Source of the DNA: Balneolales bacterium
Lineage (GTDB): Bacteria; Bacteroidota; Rhodothermia; Balneolales; Natronogracilivirgulaceae
Direction: 5' to 3'
Length of the DNA stretch: 64,000 nucleotides
Assembly (NCBI GenBank): GCA_007132495.1
Contig: SLOL01000124.1
Location: forward strand, 1-64,000
The notes under the pieces were generated by a model that had not been told where the DNA came from, did no database searches, and was given only the letters and a program-made list of their open reading frames with translations. The position numbers and the translations under genes are program-made. Shown piece after piece: positions 8,668 through 18,463 of the stretch (its first letter is position 1; each line of letters opens with the position of its first letter).

Positions 8668-9717
8668 ATGATTAAAAAATATTTTCGATTACTGGCCGGC
8701 ATTTTTATTGCCATCCTGTTTTTGTGGCTTGCCCTGAAAGATGTTTCCCTGTATGAGGTACGTCTGACCATGGACAAGATGACCTACTACTGGATCATGC
8801 CTTATTTGCTGGTTTCATTATTCAGCCATTATATACGTGCTGAGCGGTGGAAGCAGCTTATAGAGCGGGATGAAATATCAACAAGCAGGACAACACTGTT
8901 CAGTGGCGTCATGCTCGGATATCTGATCAATTATGCCGTGCCACGACTTGGCGAGGTTTCCCGTTCTGTTTATGTCGGAAATTTGGAGGGAATCAGCCGG
9001 ACCCGTCTCATGGGAACAGTTGTGTTGGAGCGGTTTTTCGATCTTCTGGTGATGCTTCTGCTTATGTTGTTTGTCGCTTTTTATTTTCTCAGGGACTATT
9101 CCCTGATCATTGCGGTTTTGGGGACTGATACGGTTCGCTGGTTGAAAGCTTTATGGAGTCCGGACGGAATGCTTGTTATGGGACTTGCCGTAACAGGAGC
9201 AGTATTGCTTCTTGTCGCGGCCTACTACCTGTTTTTATGGATCAGTAGATGGTTGCCTTCGGTTTTGAACATGATCAATACCCTTAAAGATACGGCTACG
9301 AAATTTTTTCAAGGGTTGATGAGCATCAGGGAGATCAGGAATTGGCCTCTGTTTATTCTGTTCACAGCCGTAATATGGTTATGTTATATACTCATGACCT
9401 ATATTCCATTTACGGCATTTGGGATGCATAATGAATTCGGACTGGGTCTACAGGAAGCGCTGGTTATCACGGTTATCTCGGCATTGGGAGTAGCCCTCCC
9501 GTCACCGGGCGGCATCGGTACGTACCACTGGTTTGTGAGCCGGTCACTACTCCTGCTTTTTGCAGTTCCGGAAGCCGTTGGTATTGCTTATGCAATTGTT
9601 ACACATTTGGTGATGATGATCATTATTTTGACAGCTACACCGGTTATTCTCGCTTTCAACAGATTGATTCGCTCCCGTGATGAAATGACAATCCGGCGTG
9701 ATGGACAAAAAAATTAA
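8668..9717 (+). CDS. UPF0104 / lysylphosphatidylglycerol synthase TM-domain protein
   Basis: The 349-residue protein has about eight membrane helices. It carries the family marks VPRLGEVSRSVYVG near residues 91-104, a conserved VVLERFFDLL near 115-124 and PSPGGIGTYHW near 275-285. The family (PF03706) includes the flippase part of MprF and AglD-like proteins. Stand-alone members lack the aminoacyl-transferase part and probably move a lipid or lipid-linked substrate across the inner membrane. The substrate cannot be told from sequence. It starts 6 bp after lolA, which suggests co-transcription with ftsK-lolA. Confidence 0.85.
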   Translation: MIKKYFRLLAGIFIAILFLWLALKDVSLYEVRLTMDKMTYYWIMPYLLVSLFSHYIRAERWKQLIERDEISTSRTTLFSGVMLGYLINYAVPRLGEVSRSVYVGNLEGISRTRLMGTVVLERFFDLLVMLLLMLFVAFYFLRDYSLIIAVLGTDTVRWLKALWSPDGMLVMGLAVTGAVLLLVAAYYLFLWISRWLPSVLNMINTLKDTATKFFQGLMSIREIRNWPLFILFTAVIWLCYILMTYIPFTAFGMHNEFGLGLQEALVITVISALGVALPSPGGIGTYHWFVSRSLLLLFAVPEAVGIAYAIVTHLVMMIIILTATPVILAFNRLIRSRDEMTIRRDGQKN

Positions 9718-9798
9718 TGAAATTTTAATTAAGCCTGACATTTTTCAGCAACTGATACGTTTACACTCTGTTTCGGCCTCATATTGAAGAAAAACCCA

Positions 9799-11529
9799 AT
9801 GCGTCCCATTTCCTCATTATTCCCCTATTTACTATTTGCGGGTCTTGTAATTGCCGCTCCGGCAATGGCCCAGCAGGATGGTGAACCCGCATCCCTTTTA
9901 CCCGATATTGATCCGCAGGATATTGAAATACGTGGCGATTTTCAGGTGCGTTTTCCGGGCCTGTCACGTCAACCTATCCTGGGTTTCAGTCCCAGGACGC
10001 CGGTATACCGGGTGGATCCAGACCGTATGCCCTATATGGAGTCCGATGAAGAGATCGTGGCGGCGATTCCCATCAGCGACCTGGAGCCGGCACTCAAGCC
10101 GGAGCAACAATTCATTGCATTCGCTGATCAGCGTCAGGTTTTTGCAAGAACCGGCCTGGGGACCTATATGAGCCCGGAGCTGAAATTTATTGCCGAAACG
10201 CCGATTCGGGATAATGAGAGCCTGGCACTGGATATCGGTCACCATTCATCAGAAGGGGATCGTGAATACAGCTCCTTCCGGAACCTGGGTGTGGATTTGC
10301 AGTGGACGAGGCGATCGGGAAATCATCGCTGGGGGTTGGGAGTCACCGGCCGCTCCTCCTTCAACTATTCACCTTTTCCGATGGATACCCTGTCAAATGG
10401 ATCGATCGATCCGGAACAGCTTGTTCCACAGCTTATAAGCCACAGCGCCTTTGGTATTGAGGGTCGCTGGCAGCATCTTGAGCACGCCTACCGGGGATGG
10501 CAGACGGCGGTATCGGTGAATCGATTCGGCAATGAAGGTGAGCGGTATATCGATGAAACCATCACCAGCAACGAAACAAGGTTCGGAATACAGGCCAACC
10601 GGTTTTGGGAAGGCGGTCAGATGGAGCAGGTATTTGGTTTAAGAGCCCGTTCATCAGGAGCCATATATGATACCATGGATGACCATTCCCAATACTGGCT
10701 GACTAATACCATTGGTGGCCGTTACCGTCAACTTTTCGGCCACTCTCATCAGGTTGAAGCGTGGTTGCGCATATATCAATTGTACGATATTGAAAATGAA
10801 TTTGATCTTTTTCTCTATCCCGACATTCAGTACCGATATCAAGGTACCGGAAGGGTATCGGCCGGAATACGGGTGAGAGGATTTGTCAATGATCCATCGC
10901 TGGAGCGCATGAATCGCAAAAACCGTTTTTTGATGCTGCAAGATAATGATCTGGAGCATGAACGGGGTTTGCATATCGGCCTGCATTCCGATATAGAATT
11001 GGGCAGTGACCTCAAAGCATTTACCGGTCTTGACTATTGGCAGTATTATAATCTTGGCTATTTCGGGTTTTCCGAAGATCCCCTCTCACCTTATTACGCC
11101 TTTCACTATACTCAGGAAGCGATACATGTTGAGTGGTACCACGGTGCAACCTATTTTTATCCGGCACTGCGTACATCAGCAACACTTGAGGCGGGGCTGA
11201 ATTTTTCAACAGCAGCTGAAGAGGATATTTCAACCGGTGAAATTCCGTATCTTCCCAGATGGAAAGTGTCTGCTCAATTTATGACCAAGCCGTTGCAACA
11301 GCTTGATATTTCCACATGGTTGGATTACAGAAGTCAGAGAAAAACGGCTACCGGAGAGGATGCCATGGATGGTTATGTACAACTTGGCATGCAAACGGAT
11401 TTTCGCGTTCACCAGAATTTCGGGGTATATGTCAAGGCGCTTAATATTCTTAATCAGGATTACGAAGTGTGGCAAAACTATCAAGAACGGCCCTTCCAGA
11501 TTTATGGGGGTGTAACTTTGCATTGGTGA
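9799..11529 (+). CDS. Outer-membrane beta-barrel protein, TonB-receptor-like, no plug
   Basis: A signal peptide (SLFPYLLFAGLVIAAPAMAQQ region) is followed by about 550 residues dominated by alternating aromatic and polar beta-strands. The protein ends in the typical outer-membrane terminus with a final Trp (IYGGVTLHW). The strand pattern and the ending NILNQDYEVWQNY...RPFQIYGG resemble the C-terminal half of TonB-dependent receptors, but I see no plug domain or TonB box. I chose the ATG at 9799, preceded by GAAGAA, over the TTG at 9784, which would add five residues. ExbB, ExbD and TonB genes follow two genes later, so it may be a client or partner of that system. Specific function unknown. 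Confidence 0.72.
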   Translation: MRPISSLFPYLLFAGLVIAAPAMAQQDGEPASLLPDIDPQDIEIRGDFQVRFPGLSRQPILGFSPRTPVYRVDPDRMPYMESDEEIVAAIPISDLEPALKPEQQFIAFADQRQVFARTGLGTYMSPELKFIAETPIRDNESLALDIGHHSSEGDREYSSFRNLGVDLQWTRRSGNHRWGLGVTGRSSFNYSPFPMDTLSNGSIDPEQLVPQLISHSAFGIEGRWQHLEHAYRGWQTAVSVNRFGNEGERYIDETITSNETRFGIQANRFWEGGQMEQVFGLRARSSGAIYDTMDDHSQYWLTNTIGGRYRQLFGHSHQVEAWLRIYQLYDIENEFDLFLYPDIQYRYQGTGRVSAGIRVRGFVNDPSLERMNRKNRFLMLQDNDLEHERGLHIGLHSDIELGSDLKAFTGLDYWQYYNLGYFGFSEDPLSPYYAFHYTQEAIHVEWYHGATYFYPALRTSATLEAGLNFSTAAEEDISTGEIPYLPRWKVSAQFMTKPLQQLDISTWLDYRSQRKTATGEDAMDGYVQLGMQTDFRVHQNFGVYVKALNILNQDYEVWQNYQERPFQIYGGVTLHW

Positions 11530-11534
11530 ATCAT

Positions 11535-11729
11535 ATGGCACAAAACAATACAGAACGGGAGATTGCAGCGATCATTTCCGGAGCATTGAAACAGCACCGG
11601 GAGGTTACGGTAAGGGGATTCGGCACCTTCACGGTTCATCATAACAGGCAAGAGCATCGACAGGAGAAAGATGGTCGTATTTTAATGGCACCGCCGTCCG
11701 ACGTCATAACTTTTACCCCTGAAAAATGA
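11535..11729 (+). CDS. Short HU/IHF-like DNA-binding protein
   Basis: The 64-residue product keeps the core of HU: a helix (IAAIISGALKQHREV), the GFGTF turn near residues 27-31 and a basic arm region (RQEHRQEKDGRILMAPPSDVITFTP). It is shorter than the usual 90 residues because the first helix and the last helix are missing. I start it at the ATG at 11535, just after the barrel gene stop. A longer frame reaching back to 11469 would overlap the barrel gene and adds no HU sequence. Its stop overlaps the next start (ATGA at 11726). It may bind DNA, or it may pair with the HU domain of its neighbour. Confidence 0.7.
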   Translation: MAQNNTEREIAAIISGALKQHREVTVRGFGTFTVHHNRQEHRQEKDGRILMAPPSDVITFTPEK

Positions 11730-12856
11730 GGAATGGTATGAGAATGTCTCATGATGATCTGGTATTGTTACTCGCCGAAACCCTGAATGCTGAACAGGAA
11801 AAGGCGGAAGAATTTCTGTCAGCCTGGATACAGTCGGTTAAAACGGAGGCTTTGGAGAAAGGTGAATATCATGTTCCCGGGCTCGGGACTTTTAAGGAGG
11901 CTGACGGCAAGCTGGTTTTTTCGCCGGAAGATGAGCTGGCTGTAGAGGTTAACTACAAGTATGCCGGTATGAAACCCATCGAAATCATGTCGGCATTCAG
12001 CAGTAGGCAAATACAGGAGGAAGATCATAAACAGCCGGAGGAGGTTGAACCGGTTTCTCCGCAAAAGAAAGGATTGGATGCCGAAGTGGAGGAGCCCGGG
12101 ACCGAAGAAGAGGAACTGGAAACCGGTAAAAAGGATGAGAGCGGCAAAAGCTTTGAAGATGTGTTTGGTGTGGATTCATCGGAGGAGACCACCCCAGAAA
12201 CACCGGATCCGGTGCCGCCTCCGTTAGCTTACCAAACACCGGAAACAGAGCCTGTTGGCGTATCCGGATCCGGAAGAAAAGAGACTGCAGAAAAAAAAGA
12301 GATGACGGCTACCGCCGGAAAACCCCCAAAGTCCGGCAAGAAACCGGCTTCAGGTGAGAATCAGTCCCGGGTGTGGATGCTACCCATTGCCGCTGCATTT
12401 ATTTTAGCGGTTATGCTCTATTTCCATTTTGAGGGCCATCTGCTTCATCGGCAGTACACCGAAGAAGCGATGGTATCCGATACCCGTTCGGAAGCCCCCG
12501 GGGAGACCGGGATAGGTTCGGAGCCTATGGAACACCGTATTGAGGCTACTCCTGAAGAAGAGGCAGAAGCGGAGGAGCTTCCCTATGGTCTGATGGGTGC
12601 GGAAGAGGAGTTGCTCATCGGATCCTATACGATCGTACTCCACTCCATAGCCAATGAAAACAGAGCGCGGATTGAAATGGAAAATCTGATTGACGAGGGC
12701 TACAAGGCAACCTTTTGGCAAGCACAACTCGGCAATGGCGAACATACCTGGAGGGTAGGTGTGGGACAGTTTGAAACGGTATCGGATGCTGAAAATGCAA
12801 TTTCCCGTTTACCGGAACCCTATCGAAGCAATAATTTTATCATCAGAATTCGTTAA
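11726..12856 (+). CDS. HU-CCDC81 and SPOR domain membrane protein
   Basis: This 376-residue protein joins three parts. The N-terminus (about 5-95) is an HU-like domain of the CCDC81 type (LVLLLAETLN..., GLGTFKEADGKLVF). The middle is a long Glu/Pro-rich cytoplasmic linker, ending in one membrane helix (MLPIAAAFILAVMLYF near 218-233). The C-terminus (about 295-376) is a SPOR domain (YTIVLHSIANENRARIEMEN...). SPOR domains bind denuded septal peptidoglycan. The fusion is known in Bacteroidota; its role is not established. Three in-frame ATG codons (11726, 11738, 11744) could start it. Its place between a barrel gene and the ExbB/ExbD/TonB genes points to envelope or division work. Confidence 0.82.
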   Translation: MRNGMRMSHDDLVLLLAETLNAEQEKAEEFLSAWIQSVKTEALEKGEYHVPGLGTFKEADGKLVFSPEDELAVEVNYKYAGMKPIEIMSAFSSRQIQEEDHKQPEEVEPVSPQKKGLDAEVEEPGTEEEELETGKKDESGKSFEDVFGVDSSEETTPETPDPVPPPLAYQTPETEPVGVSGSGRKETAEKKEMTATAGKPPKSGKKPASGENQSRVWMLPIAAAFILAVMLYFHFEGHLLHRQYTEEAMVSDTRSEAPGETGIGSEPMEHRIEATPEEEAEAEELPYGLMGAEEELLIGSYTIVLHSIANENRARIEMENLIDEGYKATFWQAQLGNGEHTWRVGVGQFETVSDAENAISRLPEPYRSNNFIIRIR

Positions 12857-12890
12857 CCCATAGATAGTAACACTAACCAATCAGGATTTC

Positions 12891-13616
12891 ATGACATCGT
12901 TTTTTTTGTCTCTGCCCGCACTGATTCTTCAGAACGGTGCGCTTGAAGATACCCTTCAGCCCGCCATTTCAGACCCCGACCAGATTTCCTGGCTTCAAAT
13001 GCTGGTTGATGGCGGATTTGTAATGATCCCCATTACCTTGTTGTCACTGCTGGCCATTTATGTGATAGCGGAGCGTTGGCGCGTGTTATCCAACTCCACG
13101 ATGGATAATCAGCGGTTTTTGGACAGCCTTGAGGATATTCTGAAAAGCGGGGATATGAACCGGGCATTGCGATATTGTGACGAGATGAACAAGCCGTTTT
13201 CCCGCATAATGAAACAGGGCATCAAGCGGCTCGGCCGACCCATCCACGATATCGACGATGCCATAAAAAATGCCGGTAAACGTGAAGTCCATTTTCTGGG
13301 AAAAAAGATGGACTGGCTGGCCACCATTGCAGGAGTGGCTCCCCTGCTCGGCTTCCTGGGAACCGTAACCGGTATGATCCAGGCATTTCAGCAGATACAA
13401 ACTCTGGAGGGTAATGTTAATCCCAGTGTTCTGGCGGGGGGAATCTGGGAGGCCTTGATAACTACGGCATCGGGACTGGCCGTCGGTATTATCGCCTACG
13501 GATTTTACAATTACCTGCTTGGGCGAATGAACCGGATGATCTTTGATCTGGAAGATTCCTCCACCCAGTTTATAGACTTGCTTCAGAAACCGGCAAATAA
13601 AAGGCAACAGCAATGA
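12891..13616 (+). CDS. exbB: MotA/TolQ/ExbB proton channel family protein
   Basis: ExbB and TolQ form the pentameric ring of the inner-membrane motor that couples proton flow to outer-membrane work. The 241 residues show a first membrane helix (MIPITLLSLLAIYVI near 45-59), a cytoplasmic loop, and the conserved pair of helices with APLLGFLGTVTGMIQAF near 152-168 and LITTASGLAVGIIAYGFYNYL. It overlaps the exbD start by 4 bp. Sequence alone cannot separate ExbB from TolQ. The TonB-type third gene supports the ExbB name. Confidence 0.85.
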   Translation: MTSFFLSLPALILQNGALEDTLQPAISDPDQISWLQMLVDGGFVMIPITLLSLLAIYVIAERWRVLSNSTMDNQRFLDSLEDILKSGDMNRALRYCDEMNKPFSRIMKQGIKRLGRPIHDIDDAIKNAGKREVHFLGKKMDWLATIAGVAPLLGFLGTVTGMIQAFQQIQTLEGNVNPSVLAGGIWEALITTASGLAVGIIAYGFYNYLLGRMNRMIFDLEDSSTQFIDLLQKPANKRQQQ

Positions 13617-14023
13617 ATTTCAGGTCCGATAGTGAAGTAAAAAAACCCATGCAGATGTTCGCAGCGGCCGGGTTAACCGATATTGTGCTATTGCTGCTCA
13701 TCTTCTTTCTGCTTACTTCCTCGTTTGTGACAAATTTTGGAATAAGAGTGGATATCCCGAGAGCGGAGACGGCAGCAGTGACGGAGCAGCATTTCATAAA
13801 TGTAACGATCACCAATGATGGCAGTTTCTATATCATGGGAGATCTGGTACCGCGGGCCAATGTGGCACAATCCATCCGGGAGCAGAATCGTCAACATCCC
13901 CAAGCCACACTGGTGGTTCGTGCCGACAGAAATGCAATAATTGACGATGCCGTTCACGTTATGAATATTGGAAAGGCTCTGGATTTGAATATGATGATGG
14001 CCACGGAACGCGCCACACGTTGA
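13613..14023 (+). CDS. exbD: ExbD/TolR biopolymer transport protein
   Basis: ExbD is the second motor component, with one membrane helix carrying the proton-path aspartate and a periplasmic domain. The 136-residue product has GLTDIVLLLLIFFLLTSSF with Asp23 in the expected place, followed by a periplasmic ferredoxin-like domain (ITNDGSFYIMGDLVPRANV...). It overlaps exbB by 4 bp and is followed one base later by the tonB-like gene, so the three are translated as a unit. Confidence 0.87.
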   Translation: MNFRSDSEVKKPMQMFAAAGLTDIVLLLLIFFLLTSSFVTNFGIRVDIPRAETAAVTEQHFINVTITNDGSFYIMGDLVPRANVAQSIREQNRQHPQATLVVRADRNAIIDDAVHVMNIGKALDLNMMMATERATR

Positions 14024-14024
14024 T

Positions 14025-14843
14025 ATGACACGCAAACTAACAGGAGAAGAGAAGTTCGGTCTGGCCATTACAGCCGTTATGCACCTGATAATGCTGTTGA
14101 CGGCCCTGTTTATGGTTTCCCGCCCGGGGCCCCAGGAGCGCATGGCGTTTATCGACGTTACGCTGGGAGAGTTTCAGGATGGAACCGTCGCCGAATTTTC
14201 CCGGGAGGAGGAAATACAGCCACAGACCCAGCCCGATCCTGTAGAAACGGAGATAGAAGAGCCGCAGCCCGAACCGGAAGAGGTTCCGCAGCCCGAACCG
14301 CAACCCGAAGAGGCTACCCGGGATGTAGAGTTGCCTGAACAGGAAGAGGAGGTTGATTCGGATGTGGTTACAACACCGGACACCGACGAGATCGACCCGG
14401 CCGAATTGGCGGAGCAGACAAATGAGGTGGAGGAGCATGCACCCCCACCATCTGCCCAGCAGGATGAAGAAGAGATGGAGGGTGAAGAGGAAACCGGCGA
14501 TATCAGAGGAATTCGGGGACGGGCCGAAGTTGACCAGGGAACCGGTACCGACGCGGAAAGATCGGCACCTTACCAGCTGGAATGGGAAGGGGATATAAAC
14601 CGGGCACCGATCGTGCAGCCGATGCCCAACTATGTTTCCGAGACGGAGGCCGTCATTTCTGTGCGTTTTGAGGTACGACCTGACGGTACGGTGGGCAGCA
14701 TCAGACCGTTAAGAAGGGGAAATCCGGAACTGGACCGTGAGGTAATGAGAACCCTGAGGACCTGGCGTTTTTCGCGACTGCCTTCAAATGTTCCTCAGGA
14801 ATCCCAACACGGAACCATCACCTTTCGCTTCATACTGGAGTAG
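14025..14843 (+). CDS. tonB: Energy transducer TonB family protein
   Basis: TonB spans the periplasm and passes energy from ExbB/ExbD to outer-membrane receptors. The 272-residue product has an N-terminal membrane anchor (LAITAVMHLIMLLTALFMV near 10-28). A long Pro/Glu-rich extended linker (about 60-165, with PQPEPEE repeats) follows, and then a C-terminal TonB domain (AVISVRFEVRPDGTVGSIR..., LDREVMRTLRTWRFSRLP) ends it. It begins one base after exbD. Its nearest likely client in the window is the barrel at 9799-11529, but the pairing is only inferred from position. Confidence 0.88.
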   Translation: MTRKLTGEEKFGLAITAVMHLIMLLTALFMVSRPGPQERMAFIDVTLGEFQDGTVAEFSREEEIQPQTQPDPVETEIEEPQPEPEEVPQPEPQPEEATRDVELPEQEEEVDSDVVTTPDTDEIDPAELAEQTNEVEEHAPPPSAQQDEEEMEGEEETGDIRGIRGRAEVDQGTGTDAERSAPYQLEWEGDINRAPIVQPMPNYVSETEAVISVRFEVRPDGTVGSIRPLRRGNPELDREVMRTLRTWRFSRLPSNVPQESQHGTITFRFILE

Positions 14844-14927
14844 ACGGATATCTCTGATATCACGGATCATTTCTGCTGAGCAGTTACAGATGTTCTGGAG
14901 TTGGGGTGGTCGGGTTTGATCAACAAC

Positions 14928-17438
14928 TCAATTCTTTTTTTTCTTTCCTCCATTTGTGGATTCAATGCCAATTTTTTCAGGGTCAATACCCTGGCAGTCC
15001 CAAATTTCTTCACAGTAATTGCTGATGGTCCTGTCCGAGGAAAATTTGCCGATGCGAGCGACATTATGAATGGCTTTTTTGATCCACTCTTCCTGATTTA
15101 TATAGCACTTTTCTACCTCGCGTTGCTGCTCGGCATAGGATTGAAAATCGGCCAGTACCATGAAATAATCACCCTCGTCAAGGAGTGAGCGTATGATCGG
15201 ATGAAACAGTTCGGGTTCATCCGGTTCAAAAAATCCGTCACGGACCTGATTCAGCACTTGCTGGAGTTCGGGAATACGCTCATAGAAATCCCGGGGATTG
15301 TATCCCTCTCTGCGCATTTGTTCCACCTCTTCGTCTGTGAGGCCGAAAATAAAAATATTATCGTCGCCCACCTCTTCCTTGATCTCGATGTTTGCACCAT
15401 CGAGCGTGCCGATGGTCAGTGCTCCGTTCAGGGCAAATTTCATATTACCGGTTCCGGATGCCTCCATGCCGGCGGTGGATGTTTGCTCGGAGAGATCAGC
15501 GGCAGGGATAAGCCGTTCGGCCAGCGAAACACTGTAGTTTTCCAGGAACAGACAGGACAATTTGCCGTTGGTATCCGGATCGTTGTTGATCGTTTCCGCT
15601 ATGGAGTTGATCAACTTGATGTGCAGTTTGGCCGTGGTATAGCCCGGAGCCGCTTTGCCGGCGAACAAAACTGTTCGAGGCACGAAATCGGCATCGGGAT
15701 CGGCTTTGATCCGGTTGTATAGCATGGCGGTGTGCAAAGCAACCAGCAGCTGGCGCTTGTACTCGTGTATCCTTTTAATCTGGATGTCGAACAGAGAGTC
15801 AGGGTTCAGGGTTACGCTGTACTTGTTCTTAATGTAATCTATAAGAGCTTTCTTGTTATTTCGCTTGATGCTCGTGAAGGCTTCACGGAATGTTTTTTTA
15901 TTGGCGTGTTCGTCAATTTTCTTAAGCTGGGAGAGATCGGTGATCCACCCGTCTCCGATTTTGTCGGAGATGAGGTCGGATAATGCCGGATTGCATTGCT
16001 TGAGCCACCGCCTTGGGGTGATCCCGTTGGTCATGTTTACAAATTTATCAGGGTAGAGTTCGTAAAAATCCCTGAAAATGGTTTTTTTGATGAGTTCGGT
16101 ATGGAGACGGGCGACGCCGTTGACCTTGTTGGAACCGACGATGCCCAGTGTTGCCATCTGCACAGCCGGTTTTTCACCTTCGCTGATTATGGACATCCGC
16201 CGTACACGGTTGACGTCATTTCCGAAGGTGTCTCTTACCTTGTTGAGGAACCTTTTGTTGATCTCATAGATAATCTGAAGATGGCGGGGCAGCAACTGGC
16301 GCATCAGGGGGACCGGCCACGTTTCAAGTGCTTCCGGAAGGACGGTATGATTGGTGTAGTTGATGGACCGGCTGGTAATGTCCCAGGCTGTTTCCCAGTC
16401 CAGACCCTCATAGTCGAGCAACACCCGCATCAGTTCCGGGATTGCCAGGTTGGGGTGGGTGTCATTGCACTGGATGGCAACCTTGTCGGGGAATTTTCTC
16501 CAGTCATTGTGAATTTTCTTGAAACGCCGGATGATATCCTGCAATGTGGCACATACCAGGAAGTACTCCTGCTTGAGCCGAAGTTCCTGCCCGACAAATA
16601 CTTTGTCGTTCGGGTACAATACGCGTGAGATATTCTCTTCCAGCTGGGCATCACGCACCGCGTCAATATACTCTCCCTGGCTGAAAGACTGCAGGTCGAT
16701 GGCCTTCGATGAGCTGGCCTTCCACAAGCGGAGATGATTTACGACATTGTTCCTGTATCCGGGAATGGGGGTGTCATAGGCCAGGGCATTAACTTTTTGT
16801 GTATTCACCCATTTGAACCGCAGCTGACCGCTGGAGTCTTTATAGGGAACCGATTCCCCGTAAAATTCGACCGGAAACAGCATTTTAGGTCGGACGATAT
16901 CCCAGGGATTTCCAAACTGAAGCCACATATCGGGTTTTTCAACCTGATGGCCATTTTTTATTTGCTGTTGAAAGATACCGTAATCATACCGGATGCCATA
17001 ACCGTAACCGGGTATTCCAAGCGTAGCCATGGAATCAAGAAAACAGGCGGCAAGCCGGCCTAGTCCGCCATTTCCCAGTCCGGCATCAAATTCGTTCTCC
17101 TTTACCTTGTCATAGTCCATACCCAGTTCATGCAGAGCCTCCTTGACCTCATCAAGGATATCGAGGTTGACCAGCATATTGTCGAGAAGCCGGCCGACCA
17201 GAAACTCCATGGAGATGTAATAAACACGTTTGGCATCCGCCTCATAGTAGTATTCATGGGTGTCTATCCAGCGATCGTGCAGCCGGTCAAGTGCGGTGAG
17301 GACCACACTCCGGAACTTGTCCCATTGTGTCGTAGAATATTTTGATTTGGCCAGTGTAAAGCGCAGGTGACGTTGTATGTCCAATTTCAGAGAATGGGTG
17401 TCCATCGCTTTACTGATATCATCATCAAATCGAATCAT
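14928..17438 (-). CDS. glgP: Glycogen/maltodextrin phosphorylase
   Basis: The enzyme releases glucose-1-phosphate from the non-reducing ends of alpha-1,4-glucans, using pyridoxal phosphate. It is 836 residues long, as in the GT35 family. The cofactor site EASGTGNMKFALNG is present with the Schiff-base lysine near residue 667, followed by GTLDGANIEI. Upstream, the GNGGLGRLAACFLDS and GIRYDYGIFQQ blocks of the active site are intact. The C-terminus ends in a short Lys run. It is the last gene of a minus-strand group after ispE and lies about 7 kb from glgB and malQ, which would work in the same pathway. Confidence 0.96.
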   Translation of the reverse strand: MIRFDDDISKAMDTHSLKLDIQRHLRFTLAKSKYSTTQWDKFRSVVLTALDRLHDRWIDTHEYYYEADAKRVYYISMEFLVGRLLDNMLVNLDILDEVKEALHELGMDYDKVKENEFDAGLGNGGLGRLAACFLDSMATLGIPGYGYGIRYDYGIFQQQIKNGHQVEKPDMWLQFGNPWDIVRPKMLFPVEFYGESVPYKDSSGQLRFKWVNTQKVNALAYDTPIPGYRNNVVNHLRLWKASSSKAIDLQSFSQGEYIDAVRDAQLEENISRVLYPNDKVFVGQELRLKQEYFLVCATLQDIIRRFKKIHNDWRKFPDKVAIQCNDTHPNLAIPELMRVLLDYEGLDWETAWDITSRSINYTNHTVLPEALETWPVPLMRQLLPRHLQIIYEINKRFLNKVRDTFGNDVNRVRRMSIISEGEKPAVQMATLGIVGSNKVNGVARLHTELIKKTIFRDFYELYPDKFVNMTNGITPRRWLKQCNPALSDLISDKIGDGWITDLSQLKKIDEHANKKTFREAFTSIKRNNKKALIDYIKNKYSVTLNPDSLFDIQIKRIHEYKRQLLVALHTAMLYNRIKADPDADFVPRTVLFAGKAAPGYTTAKLHIKLINSIAETINNDPDTNGKLSCLFLENYSVSLAERLIPAADLSEQTSTAGMEASGTGNMKFALNGALTIGTLDGANIEIKEEVGDDNIFIFGLTDEEVEQMRREGYNPRDFYERIPELQQVLNQVRDGFFEPDEPELFHPIIRSLLDEGDYFMVLADFQSYAEQQREVEKCYINQEEWIKKAIHNVARIGKFSSDRTISNYCEEIWDCQGIDPEKIGIESTNGGKKKKN

Positions 17439-17563
17439 GATTCAACAGGTTTGGTAAAAATTTGCGGCTCTCGGCCAATACAAGACAAGTTTTTCAATTA
17501 TTGACAGAGAAAAACCAGGATACGGCTTTTTCGGTTGTTACAGGTACAAAAAGTAAAAAAAAA

Positions 17564-18454
17564 TCAGGAACTGCGGTATATGCCGAAATCCGGCGTAAAT
17601 AAAGGCGGGGTGATATTGGATTGCAGATTCCAGTTATTAAGCTGGTTGTATGCATCTACAGCAACAAATTCCTGGGTGAAGATACCGTAAACAGCTGATC
17701 CACTGCCGCTCATAGCCGCATAATCTGCTCCGAGTTCATAAAACTGATCTTTGATATCACCGATCATCGGGTGTTGATGAATGACCCAGGGTTCCAGGTC
17801 ATTGTTTAGTAAATAACGCCATTCTTCCAGAGGTTCGTTCAGGAGAATGTGCTCCAGTGAGAATTCCCGGGGTTCATTCGGAAGGCAGTTGCGATATGCA
17901 TCAGCGGTGGAGACATGTATATCGGGAAAAACCGTTACTATCCAGGCATCGGGTTGTATGTCGTAAAAGGAGATATCTGTTCCAATGCCTTTGCCGATTC
18001 CCGTATTACCATGAATAAAGAAGGGTATATCAGCTCCGAGACCGATTACAAATCCGGCAATATCTTCGTTGGACATACCGAGTCCGCCCACTTTGTTGAT
18101 CATCTTAAGCATTGTGGCGGCATTACTGCTTCCCCCGCCGAGTCCGGCACCGAGCGGGATCAGTTTGTCGACATATACAGAATATGCATCATCAAAAGGA
18201 ACATAGCGTCGCAGGGTGTGGATGGCCTTCACTATCAGGTTGTTATGATCGACAGGCAACTGGTCGTCCGAGGTTTCAAGCCGGAAAGAGTCGGCTTTAT
18301 GCATTTCGAAGCGATCGTTCCAGTTAATAAAACAGAAACCGGTTTCAATTTCATGATAACCGTTCGGCAACTTACTGATTACCTGTAAGCCGAGATTTAT
18401 CTTGGCGAAAGATCGGGAGACCCAGATGTCGGATTCGGGGGTGTTCGTGGTCAT
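17564..18454 (-). CDS. ispE: 4-diphosphocytidyl-2-C-methyl-D-erythritol kinase
   Basis: IspE phosphorylates CDP-methylerythritol in the non-mevalonate isoprenoid pathway. The 296-residue protein is a GHMP kinase. The ATP loop GAGLGGGSSNAA is at 102-113, the N-terminal SFAKINLGLQV block at 15-25 holds the conserved lysine, and the C-terminal motif AAMSGSGSAVYGIF is present. It starts 9 bp after the CCA-transferase gene and is probably co-transcribed with it. Confidence 0.95.
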   Translation of the reverse strand: MTTNTPESDIWVSRSFAKINLGLQVISKLPNGYHEIETGFCFINWNDRFEMHKADSFRLETSDDQLPVDHNNLIVKAIHTLRRYVPFDDAYSVYVDKLIPLGAGLGGGSSNAATMLKMINKVGGLGMSNEDIAGFVIGLGADIPFFIHGNTGIGKGIGTDISFYDIQPDAWIVTVFPDIHVSTADAYRNCLPNEPREFSLEHILLNEPLEEWRYLLNNDLEPWVIHQHPMIGDIKDQFYELGADYAAMSGSGSAVYGIFTQEFVAVDAYNQLNNWNLQSNITPPLFTPDFGIYRSS

Positions 18455-18463
18455 TTGCCGTTC

